This document shows, piece after piece, positions 1-10,984 of a stretch of 64,000 nt of DNA; position 1 is the first letter of the stretch, and each line of letters opens with the position of its first letter. A program made the position numbers and the translations under genes. The notes beneath the pieces are model-generated. The model was not told where the DNA came from. It did not search any database and saw only the letters and a program-made list of their open reading frames with translations. This DNA is from Chiua virens (Eukaryota; Basidiomycota; Agaricomycetes; Boletales; Boletaceae): the NCBI GenBank assembly GCA_019787685.1, contig JAHNUO010000008.1:868001-932000 (forward strand), read 5' to 3'.

Positions 1-3000
1 TGTCAGCATCTTTCACCCATCCCATCAGACCAGCGTTGGGTGCCAGCGGTATCACGGCATATCGTTGGATATGCAAGCGTCTCTTGAAGCTGTTGGTGTC
101 CACTGAAAGTAGGGTGTTCACTAGGCTGAAAAGTTGCATGACACGCTCGTCTTGACGCAGATCTTCGTGGCCTGAAATCGCAGTGAGCGCGTGAGCATTA
201 AATACTGAGAGCCAACTTACCTTTCAGACCATACATATAATCCTTGCCATCGTCACCCTTGAGCGACAGACGCCTCGGACGCTGCTTTGAGGCAATGACT
301 GTCAATTTGGTGGCAAAGCTCGCAATCTTGATCACCTCCTTGCCACTCTGATAAGTACCTATCGAAACTCGCATAGTCAAGAGCGCGCCACCAAGATCTC
401 TGCGGGAACGTACCAGGCATGGCAAGCTCGAGGTTTCGTGCCTTTAGCAACTGGGGAGACACATATTGCAAGTCTAGTGTTGTGAGTTGAGGCAACTGTT
501 TCTCCACTTTCCTGAAGACCTAATTTCCGAAAAAAAAAAGAAACAAGTCAGGGACGGGTCACCAGAATAGCGTCTCTTTCTTACCCCATAGTAAATGTCC
601 CATGCCTTGTTCAATTCTGACATTTCTCCGTATGCCCGATATCGACGGCAGGCCTCGCGAGCTTCATGAAGGTCTCTGCCGAAGGCTTGAGCGAACGACG
701 TCTCGCGAGCGGTGGTCGGTCCCTGGAGAGTGATTAATAGCATCTCGGGGTACGATATACCTCAAACTTACAGCTTCTAGGAGTTCATGCAGAGGTTCCA
801 GAGTAGCGATCATTCCTTCTGGGTTTTTGTCATTGAAGAACAATCTCGAGGCTTCTTCAAGACCCTCATGCCACATCTCGTGCCATAGTATAGCCACACG
901 AATGAGCTCCTGACTGACCACAAGGGCCTATCATATGCCTTGAGTAAATGATCATCGATAAAATGAAGACACGCACCTGTTCAACAATGACGAGTGAATG
1001 TTCCTTCATTCTGTCCATGATGTTGAGAGCAGCATTCTTCCGCGAGATACTGGAAGACTTTGATGCCACGGTGAGAGGGTATATCAGTGCCTGTGGGTGA
1101 TGCTTGCCAACTTCGGTCAGCAAGTTGTTGATATTGCGTCTGACGTTTCCGCTCGGAGTCTGAATGCGTGCAATGATCTAGACACGCGTGGTTAATAAAA
1201 CATTGAAACTAATCACACAATGCTCACTTGTGGAATGACTTCCAACCATGTGTCGACTTCGACGACGGAGAAACCACTAGCCATGGCTTGGCTAACATCA
1301 TCATGAGCACCAAACTTGAACCACAGCGTCAGGAGCCGTAGTGTATCTTGGAGGGCATTCTCGTTGCGCAGGGCTATTGAATGGAAGAAACCTGTAAAGT
1401 ATCTAGTCAGTGATATGTTATCCGAATACCGTCAATGATGACCTTGAACTGCTTGCACGATATGCGCAGCCAGACCACTGCCAGGAACATCACTAGTTGT
1501 GCTCTCCTTCTGACTTTCTAGATGCCCGATGACTTCGAAGTTTGCAAGGGCCCACGTGTGCCACGCTTTGTACCACTCAGGGTCATAATGGGTGGCAAGG
1601 AAATAGGCATGCAAGATGTCTTTGACATTTCGCTTGACGAGGGTCAGTCGTTGATGATGTAGACATGTGGGAAAATACCCACTGCACCCCAATCCTCCTT
1701 GAGGTCGACTTCCCATTGTCCTTGCTTAAAGTAACACCGTGCGAGCAGACGTGACAACTCATCGAGCCTCTGTTTATTGACGCCGGGCCGCTGAGAGTGT
1801 TCCTTAGTTTCCATCTGCAAATCCCTTGCCAAGCTTGCAGAAAACTGGCGAAGGAAACTCAGACTTTCTTCCCGCGAACCGTTTGCCCACATGTATTTCA
1901 ACTGAGCGTAGACAACATTTGGAGGTGCTTTCAGGTGTTGATGATCATCCCGCAGATGCTGCAGCTAATACCTTAAATTGTTAGACCTGACCAAATATCT
2001 TGGCACTGCGGCTCACCCTTTCAGGTGACAGGAGCGAATTGATCGTCTTCTCCGCCAACGCCATACGGTCAGACTTTCGACACAGATTTGCAAATTTGAT
2101 CCACATAACAGGATCGTCCTCGGGGTTCAAAACAAGCGCCCTGACCTGCAAGATACGTTGCCAGGTCTCGACGTCAGGCTGGCAGCCTTGTAAACTAGTA
2201 GCATATGAGTGAAAATACTTGAAGCAAGGATTGACGCACGCACCGCTTCATCCATGTTTTCCGCATTGCTTGTTGCCGTTCTGGTTGGTCAGCGTACTGC
2301 TTGTACATTATAATTTCCTCGAGTTCAGACAACATCTGCGCGCGGACCAGGGTGCTAGGTAGCACAATGAGATTCTGAAAACGAAGTAACAGATACTGAA
2401 TCTTACTTATATGAACGGCCGTAACCTTCGCCAACGAACGACGTCAGCTCTGGTTCCAACAAGTCTCGAGCTTTTCCTATTTCCTTCAGTGCCTTGGGGA
2501 ATTGGTTCTGGTGGACCGACAGAATAGCTTTGTAGAATGCCCGATCTGGCGAATCGCCCCGCATTATTGTGATGTAGTCATCCATGGAATCCCACTCGTG
2601 TAGCGACCAAGCTGCGGCAGCAGCCATGGGGGCAATCTCTCTACGGTCTTCGTGATTGGCATTTGACCAATTTTCTTCCACTTGTGCCGCGAGTTGATCC
2701 CACTCGCCAAGTGCGTGCAGGCACTTCATGCGTCCAATTTGGACGTCAGGGGCGTCAGGGTCCTCTTCCGCCTTCTTCTCATAGGCAGCCAGTGCCTCTT
2801 GCCACCTTCCGAGTCTCTCGTACCATTCCTCGTGTTTACTAACGTCGTATTGTTCTTTTGCGATGACGAGCGTACCCCAGGCTGCGTCGTGCTGCTGCAG
2901 CTTAGTATTTATACCAATCAGTGCTTCGATGATATTCGGCGATGTTTCGGTGAAAAATTCCAACTCCTTGTAGTGTAGCGCTTTTGCGTATGCGTGGAAC

Positions 3001-6000
3001 CTCATGGCGTACTCCCCAAGAGTACGATGTTCTATGGGGAGTGGCTTTCTCCTCGTGTTCCATGAATTCTGCGAGACTGAGCAACCGATGGATCAGGTCG
3101 GACGGTGCAGTAGGAGAAGTTATCGCAGCTTCAATGGAGCGCACAAGTCCCTCCTAAGGAAGTCGTCATTGTTTATGAACATAAGGGAACAACCATCACG
3201 CTTACTTGATATTGGTCATACAACTCCGTCCAGCAAGAGATAAAAGCGGCATTAAAAAGTTCCTTCGCAAGGGGTGGATGGAATTCGACCAAGCTCATGC
3301 AAGCTCTAAGGGCATGGGATGGCGACTCTTTCATGAATTCTACGGAGAGGCGGTGCATCCACTCTGTCCAATCTTCTCGCGTAGAGACAGAGGATACGTC
3401 CCAGGCTTGTTTCAGATGTTGTTGATTGACCGTCAGCTTGGCTGGTTCGGCGGGTGCCGAGATTTCAGCAACTCTCGAGTTCTCCAACAAATCATGAATG
3501 CCAGACTCCTGGGGTAAGCGTTCACCGTTCAAAAGCTTGGTGATAAAATTTTCATACCGCGGGTGGTGTATGCGGTTTCGGAGCAAGCACTACGAACCTT
3601 CAAGTCCCGCACAAACCAACACGGTTGGGAAAACGTACCTTGTTGATCATGGGGACGAAAATAGCGAAATCCGACCCAAGCTGGACGACGATAGCACACA
3701 GCGTATCCATAACCGCCATCCGGAGCTCGTTATTCTGCCCATCAAGAACTCGAACAAGGGGATGTACAATTCGGGATGCATGATCTGAGAAGTTAACACG
3801 TTGGGATAGATGAGCCACCGTCTGAATCGCGCGTTTGCGGAGGATGGTTGTCGCATCTAGCCTCTCTGCAGCCTTGACAATGATCGGAATGATAAGGTGC
3901 AAATATTCTTCGATATTAGCGCCAAAGGTTAGGAACGAGTCGAATATTTTGATTTGCGTGGTCATTCTCTTCTCGGTGAGTTCTCCTTCAAAAACTTTGA
4001 GAAGAAGTGGCAGGATGGAGGGTAGGAAAGGTCTAAACTCGGCATCTAACGCCTTCCCTAGGGCTTCGACAAGAGAGACAATAGGGAGTTGGAGTGAAGT
4101 GTTGTCCCAAAGGTCGGTCACGAGCTTCCATATCTCGGGTGTGTAGTTCCGTACATGTTGTTTGATAATTCCAACCAAGATTGCAAGTTGTTGGAGGTGG
4201 AACTCCTGCAGACGGGCGGTGGATGTGCGTGCAACGGCAGCAAACGCCGGGATGATCTAAGAGCGATGTCAACTCGAATCTTGTGTCGGATGTCAGCGAT
4301 CAATACCTGTGGTAGGAAAGTGACACATTTCAAGCCCTGGGTCTTGAATATATTCATGATCGCTTCAATGACAGTGTGATGGTGGTTGCTTGTAGATTGA
4401 TCCCTCAAGACGGCCAAGAGTGACGTGATGACCACTGTCTGGTAGTAGTCGTCGGAACCTGTCAAGGAGCCAGGGGTGGTAATGGCAACTGTATTGACAG
4501 CCGGGAGGGTCCCCTCAGCGGCTCCATCTTCATCTGGCTTTGTCTGCACGAGATTTAAGGGGAGCGATCTATGCGGGTCATGCGCCTTACCTTTCGCCTG
4601 TAGGGGTCAAGCGCGCCAAGGATGCCCAAGACCTTGACAACTTCTCTGACGACCTCACGACGAGATGAACCAGACTCCGTCCTCAGAATTCTTCCGAGAA
4701 TTGGGAGAAGTTGAGGGTAATCAATCAAGGGAGAAATAACGTAACCTGTGCTTGAACAAAGCTGACCCAGAGTGCGCAAGGCAGCGTCTCTCTTGGCGTG
4801 CGCTGGATCTTGTAATCTAGAAATAATGACATGCATTAGTTCTGGAATGTGGGGAGTAACATCCTCGCCTCCCACAGCGGCGAGTTCTCCGAGACACATC
4901 AGAACATTAGCAGCCACAGCTGGGTTGCTATCGTTGGCCTTTGGGACAAGCACGCGGAGAATGGGAAGGGCGTATGGTCTGATGAGCCTTTGGGTGGCAC
5001 TGACGAGTAAGGTGAGAAGACGAGTGCAGTCTTCGCGGTTGCGTCTGGAGAGACGTGAGGTGGAGGAAAGGAAATTGGGGAGATACGCACGTGACAGTGG
5101 CATACTCAAGCTCAGTGAGGAGTTGTATGAGCGTTTTGCGGAGAGAAGGCATGACATATGCAGGGTTGTGTTTGGCGAGACGGCCGATTAGGCCGACGGC
5201 AGTGACGCGGTTCTCAAAGACCTCATCATTGAGAGAGATGAAAATAGACCGCACATTCTCCGCTTGTGCGAGATGTTTGTCAAACCGTTCATGCAGTGAG
5301 GATAGCACTGTCTGTCGGATACTGGGGTCTACAAAACAAGGACCTCAGCAAAATGACGTGTTTCAGAACAGTCGAAGTGCTCACCCGGATCCGCAATGCC
5401 GACAGTGAGCAATTTATCGAGTACATCACTGATGATTTCGATGGCATGACTGCTTGCCTGGTAGCAGATCGGATCCCGCACAAATAACTTGCAGCATGTC
5501 AGCGCACCCGCCCGTCGTACGTCCGCGTTGTCGTCTTCCAGATACGGTAGCGCTGCACTTCGAACGAACTCATTTAACACGTGTCCTACGCAGCTCTCAG
5601 TTCACGTTCAAACGCTCCATCCAAGCCTCTTACCGCTGAAGTCGAAGGATCCTAGCGTCGAGAGCGCAAGTGTGACCAACTCCGGATTCTTTCCCGCCTT
5701 CGTAGCGGAAAAGTCACGTGGATGAGCTACCACATCGCTCCGCGCCAGCGACGACGGCGCACCGATAACCTTGTACGATTGACCGATCAGGATCGTCGAG
5801 AGCAGGTCCAACAACCGATCTTGGATGGTCTTTAATAAGGGTGGAATATTTCTCGCAATCGCCACTAGCGCTTGTCGCAGTGGCTCGCTCAGTCCACATG
5901 CAAAGAAGAGGTCTAGCTGATCATGTAACAGCTTCGTTAGGTTCGGTCCAACAGCCGACGCCAGCATCCCGACACATTGGAAAATTGGCTCTTCCGAAGG

Positions 6001-7360
6001 TGCATTCTTCTTCCTGTGAACAGTGAACAGTAGCAACGCAACCGACGTGATGTACGCACCCTCTTTGTTGCAGTCCAAGTTTGATCTGAACCGTAATGGA
6101 GTCGAGGAAAGGCTTCATATCACTTCCTACCGCAGTTGCAGTGTGTCCGATAGCAATAAAGGCTGTCATCTAGTGAGCAAACCTGATGGAGCTGTAGCAC
6201 AAGAATGACATACCGAAAGATCGCTCATTGGGTTTCTCAAGTTGTGTGAGAAGATGTCCCATCGACTTATGCAAGTAATGCTCAGAGAATGTTTGGGTGT
6301 CGTATGCTGCAAGAGTGGGTATTAATGTGATAACCATCTTGCGCACCAGACTGTCCCTGTGCGATTTGAAACGGAGGATCTGCTCTGCTGTGTCTAGGAA
6401 GGACTCCCGCATAAACTACCAGCCAACAAATCAATTCCTCATCCTCTATCACGAATGACGCTGAGACTACACTCACGATATCCCCATGAAGCAACAATTC
6501 ACGATACATGAGCAAGGATCCGTGAATCACTTCAGGTTGTGCCATCTTCAGCCCAAGCTGAGCATCCTGAAGAATCTTCATGAGATAGGCTGTGCGCGTC
6601 TGCCGCTCTCTGTTTGCCACAATCTCCAGACATGCCGCCAATAGCTCCGCAGCGCCTTCCCGAACCATGACACGGGAGTCACGAAGCGGTATAAGAATCT
6701 TGTCGAAAACAAGGCTGATGTGGGAATGAAAATAGGTCGCGCTATTACGCGCTAATTCCTTCAAGATGAGGACTCCAGCGTAACGCGGTGGCTCTGGACC
6801 CTGCAAAAGCTCTACAGCCGCTGGCACTTCAAGATCCATGAACCCTTCCCCAAAGTCGGTGCCACCGATTGCAGCTATCTGCCCCAGAGTCTTTGAGGCA
6901 GCCAACATGATGTTGACGTCGTGATTTGGAAGGAGTTGCTTCACATAGTTGTAGAACCTGTAGAGGTATCGCTTTGATCCAACTATGTCTTCCCCATCGT
7001 TCTCCAAGAGATGGTCTGTAGGATTTGAGATAAAAACCAGGACGGACAAGCAGAACACAAGCGAACCAATTGCTAACAATCCTCCCAGTCTCTCCACATT
7101 GTTCTGACTGTGCATGAGGTCGAATATTCGCTTATTGATGTCGTCGTCCCATAGCTTCACTGCAGCGTCGTTGGGCATTTCAACCACAGTAGTGGCGACC
7201 TACATGAATTCAACAAGGTAGCCAGATCGCGCACGTCAGATACGCACATAGCGACGCAAGTCGACCGCGGCTTGAACTCGGGCCTCGTGACTGGGATTCC
7301 TGAGACCTTGAATATCTGACTAAGGTTATCTGTATGAATAGAAGCAAGAGTTGACGTCAT
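1..7360 (-). CDS. TOR: TOR serine/threonine kinase (PIKK family), 3' end cut by window edge
   Basis: Catalytic subunit of the TOR complexes, which couple nutrient state to growth. Translating the minus strand from ATG 7360 gives N-terminal HEAT repeats (about 7300-3200; e.g. [32 protein letters not shown]). Next comes the FAT domain (about 3150-950; [17 protein letters not shown]), then the FRB domain (about 920-480; [27 protein letters not shown] then VFRK). The start of the kinase domain ([20 protein letters not shown]) runs off at position 1, so the catalytic DxxxxN/DFG part and FATC tail lie outside. Many short introns, for example 7206-7253 (48 nt). Two one-base frame breaks appear: near 7315-7321, just after LSQIF, where one base seems missing before [17 protein letters not shown]; and at 3046-3048, where one base in a T run seems extra, between EHEEK and [16 protein letters not shown]. 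Both flanks match the family closely, so I treat the gene as functional. The start rests on the short first exon. Confidence 0.95.
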
Positions 7361-7759
7361 GCTCGTCGCCGATGTAGATACTGGGCAGTGGCGCTGCCTT
7401 GAATGAGTTTACAAATGAGCAACGTTACCCAAACGGAACTATCAGGATTTGGTTGTTTGCACTTGTTGAATTCTAAGGCTCCAGAATCCGTTTTTGGTAA
7501 GACACCACCACCGCCTGATTTCCTGGATGCGATTTCGCAGATCATCGATCAGTGATCAGGGCAGTGGAAAGTGAACTGAAGCCGGATTTATAAACCAAGC
7601 GGACATGGACGGGAAGGGTGTATGCTATTACAAATCCCCTTATTTGTGGTGTAATGTCCGGATCGCCCAGGGTCTGGAGACTCTGGAACCGATAAATAGC
7701 GGATAATTCTTAGAAGAGGTTATATTTGCCACGTTGGTCCCACGAAGAACACGCATAAC
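7361..7759. promoter_or_regulatory. TOR upstream region
   Basis: About 400 nt between the TOR start codon and the tRNA gene. It should hold the TOR promoter and 5' leader. I see no convincing coding sequence; the short ORF ending at 7357 on the minus strand has no recognisable protein features. No clear TATA box or repeat was found. Confidence 0.4.
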
Positions 7760-7843
7760 GGCCTGGTGGTCTAGTAGTATGATTCCTTGTTAGGGTTGGC
7801 ACCATATTCGAGGAGGTCCCGGGTTCAATTCCCGGCCAGGCCC
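7760..7843 (+). tRNA. tRNA-Pro (anticodon AGG) with a 12-nt intron
   Basis: A full cloverleaf can be drawn. The acceptor stem GGCCTGG (7760-7766) pairs with CCAGGCC (7836-7842), with discriminator C at 7843. The D arm begins GGTCTAGTAGT. The anticodon stem CCTTG (7785-7789) pairs with CGAGG (7809-7813). The anticodon loop starts TTAGGG, so the anticodon is AGG (7792-7794), read as proline. Twelve extra bases (7796-7807) sit one base 3' of the anticodon, the canonical position of eukaryotic nuclear tRNA introns. The T arm is CCGGG TTCAATT CCCGG. The A box (GGTCTAGTAGT) and B box (GGTTCAATTCC) promoter elements are internal. Confidence 0.93.
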
Positions 7844-7851
7844 GTGGGATG

Positions 7852-7855
7852 TTTT
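7852..7855 (+). terminator. RNA polymerase III terminator
   Basis: A TTTT run starts 9 nt after the end of the tRNA-Pro gene, with further T runs downstream (T5 near 7874, T6 near 7896) that could act as backups. This is the usual Pol III stop signal. Confidence 0.6.
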
Positions 7856-8576
7856 GCTGTCTGATGGGAGAGCATCTTTTTCGCACATTTGCCAACTTTT
7901 TTCATCTGGAACTCCGCTTGTAACCGGACTCGATATGTGCAGAAGACGCCGACATCGCAGGAAATGATGTGGCAGCGGAATGTGCCAGAAGCAAATCAGT
8001 TGCGAAGAATGCTGATGTCAAGCGATAAATCGATAGAGGTCGATTGATTTACCCATTGACAGGCGTATACTATCTCTTTCCACGTCACGGCGACTTTGCA
8101 AACGTTCTGGATTCCACTGGGTCAATGCGAGTCATGAAGGACACATCATGCTGGCAGTTTCTATCGAAGCGACTGTCCCTTAATGAAGTATTCCGATCCC
8201 AGGGCACTTGAGACGGCATCGCGCGAGTGCTGCCCCATTTTCTTTGGTGAAACACCGGCTGGCAGCTACGCCTAATCTGTGGCACTTAGCGTTTCTCATG
8301 ACACGGAGTGGCGAAACCGGCAACAAGGCTAGGTCGGGATAATTAAAGAGGACGCGGCCGGACAATTGGCTAGTGGATCCGTGGTAGGATGACGAGCCAA
8401 TCTGGATGTGCTTATATAATTCCGAATATTGCGGAACTCGGATCACGCGTCTACTCCGCGTCCGATAAACAACGGGTGTGGTTTAACGGCGCAGACGCCC
8501 GGAATGCTGATAAACGCTATTTTTCCATGTGACGGTCCCTGTCCTCGCTTCTCCCCTTCACACCACCATTCCCATA
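7856..8576. other. intergenic region, no gene recognised
   Basis: About 720 nt between the tRNA and the amidohydrolase gene. ORFs on both strands are short and lack recognisable motifs. A TATA-like stretch (cttatataatt, about 8410) lies roughly 170 nt upstream of the candidate plus-strand start codons at 8577-8581 and could belong to that promoter. Nothing else seen. Confidence 0.35.
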
Positions 8577-8580
8577 ATGC

Positions 8581-10767
8581 TTGTCCCACCGCTCGATGTT
8601 CACGGCCACGCATGCTGTCTCTCCCTTAAGCGTCTCTTCACCTCCTCCACATCCTCTCCGAAGCCGACCCCTCCTCGTGACGTGTCCTGTCAAACGTCTG
8701 GACCCTGTTACCATCGTGTGTATCACCCTTTATCGAATACCCACTGTGCTCACCACCTTGCTTCCACGTCATCAGGCTCCCTATGACGATATTCCCATAT
8801 CCTTTGAATCTTGTTGTGATTTCTCCTCCAGTCCAACCACGCAGAGCTTTGATCCTCCCCCCACTTACTGCGGAACCCTCCCCCGCTTCGACCCAAAGCA
8901 TGAGTTCATGACGACCATCGCTACGACGATCGACACTATTGATGTCGCCCTGAGATCTCTGAGTCTCCGCATCCACGGTAGGTAAGTATGGACATGAGAA
9001 AGCAACGCTTGCCGACGTTTCGCCGCAGATCACCCTGAGCTCATGTTTGAGGAACAGTGCGTAATTATCATCGTATTATCGTACTGATATAACCCTTCGA
9101 TCAGATATGCCCATGATACACTCACAGACTTTATGGAGAGTCACGGTTTTGCCATCACTAGGCACTATCTCGGTCTCCAAACTGCCTGGCGGGCAGAGTT
9201 CACCCACGGTAAGGGTGGGAGGACCATAGGTGTAAACGCCGAGATGGATGCATTGCCTCTGATTGGGCATGCCTGCGGCCATAATCTGATCGCAGTGAGC
9301 GGCGTGGGGGTGGCCATCGCGATAAAATCCGCACTGTTGGCACATAACCTCGCTGGGAAAGTCGTTCTACTGGGAACACCCGGTGAGTTTAGATTCGTGG
9401 AAGCATACGGCGTAACCAAAAGTATAAAATCCGATCAGGCGAAGAAAGTGGTGGTGGAAAAATTATCTTGCTTGAACGCGGCGGCTATGATGGGATGCAC
9501 GTCTGCCTCATGTGAGTCATGTCCGTAACGACTTGTGGGGGTGAGAATGTCACTCCTTGTGTTTTACAGGTGTCACCCATCCGCTGGTCCTCCCAATTCC
9601 TTGTCTACCGGATCATGTCTAGCAATGCAATCAATTAACGTTGAGTTTTTTGGACAATCGTGAGTAAAATATATAGGGCTTTGTCGTATATTTATGAGGG
9701 AAAATAGCGCTCACGCCGGAAATGCGCCATGGGAAGGCGCGAATGCTTTAGATGCTGCGTTTCTCGCGTACTCGAATGTCTCCGTGCTCCGCCAGCAAAT
9801 GAAACCGGACCATAGAGTCACCGGGGTCATTCAAGGTTGCAAAGGAGCGCCGAACGGTAGGTCGTCGCCACAAATCCGAAGGATGAACGTGCCTTGATTT
9901 TATTAGTGATACCTGATTACGCGCACATGCACTGGCTCCTCCGTGCACCAGACCGCGATCAGTTACAACATCTGCGGAAGCGGGTGGAGGCGTGTTTCAA
10001 GTGAGGCTCGCGACTTGATTTATAACTAGGGTTTTTGATCGATTTTAGCGGAGCGGTTACTGCCACAGGGTGCCGTCTCAAGATTACCGAGGGCAAACCT
10101 TACTACGATTTGCGGCAGAACGCTGTCTTGGGTACGTCCCTGGTTCCCCACCTCTAGATAACGCTTCAGCGTTGTACCCAGGGAGATACTTCGCGCAAAC
10201 AATGGGTAATTATTTTGGAATGAACACCCAAAAAGCTCCGTTTGGAGCTTCCACAGACTTCGTACGTTTTCTAAGCCCTCCGCTCGTCCCGGATGAAAGT
10301 TTCGAATTGTTCGAGTGACTAACCACGACTTCCCTTTAGGGTAACGTCTCTTACGGCAAGTGCATCACCTGCGGCAACACCCTAGTTATTCTAATTATCA
10401 CATGATATGTTTCAGAGCTGCCATCTCTTCATCCCGCTTTCGGTGCGCTACAAGTTCCGACGTGACTTGTATGGGTGTGGCCAGCTAATCTTGATCCCTT
10501 CGCCTAATAGCGATCCCAACGGAACCGAACGGGGGGAACCACACGCCAGCGTTTGCAATCTCTGCACGCAGCATCGAGGCCCACAACGCCTGCATGACAG
10601 TCACCAAGGGCCTCGCGTGGACAGGATTTCTTGTTCTCGCTGACGACGAATTCTACGCTGAGGTGGGTTACTTAATACCAGGTGCTCCTTGGGAGATACC
10701 AATGTTGTTTTCTGGACAGGTAAGAAACGAATATCAACGAACTGCGGGCGCACGCAGCGCCTGGTGA
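8581..10767 (+). CDS. M20-family amidohydrolase/peptidase
   Basis: Metal-dependent hydrolase of the M20 (aminoacylase-1-like 2) family, cleaving an amide bond of a small substrate; the exact substrate is unknown. Spliced by hand it reads through the family landmarks: [29 protein letters not shown] (metal-binding D and H), [20 protein letters not shown] (catalytic EE), [30 protein letters not shown] (dimerisation domain), [20 protein letters not shown] and [20 protein letters not shown] near the C-terminus. Introns include about 8977-9029, 9060-9104, 9384-9444, 9522-9569, a GC-AG intron at 10356-10415 and one at 10434-10500. Between QNAVL and the next conserved block a 26-nt GT-AG gap (10132-10157) keeps frame. 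It is either a very short intron or marks a sequence error. The start is uncertain: conserved [14 protein letters not shown] lies upstream of ATG 8909, so the start is probably near 8577-8581, perhaps with another early intron. Stop TGA at 10765-10767. Confidence 0.85.
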
Positions 10768-10835
10768 ACCATGTGCTTCGTGTTGGCGTATCTTATTTTT
10801 CATCATGCTGTAACAATAGTTCTCAATACCCTATC

Positions 10836-10862
10836 AAAAAAAAAAAAAAAAAAAAAAAAAAA
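10836..10862 (+). repeat. poly(A) homopolymer, 27 nt
   Basis: An uninterrupted run of 27 A residues lies about 70 nt after the amidohydrolase stop and 120 nt before the converging J-protein stop. No target-site duplication or retroelement ORF adjoins it, so it is probably a simple repeat in the shared 3' region. Its exact length is unreliable in any assembly. Confidence 0.8.
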
Positions 10863-10984
10863 CAAGTTTCGGTATTGTTCTATCTTCTGGCGATGATTTC
10901 GGAACACGTGTAGATTAGAATTGGAATTGCGTAAGTCAAAGAAACTGACATATATCCAGTATGAAATATAAAAGAAACTCGGTA

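Noticed and set aside
10836..10862. Poly(A) as the tail of a retrotransposed element
   Set aside because: No reverse-transcriptase remnant or target-site duplication was seen around it.
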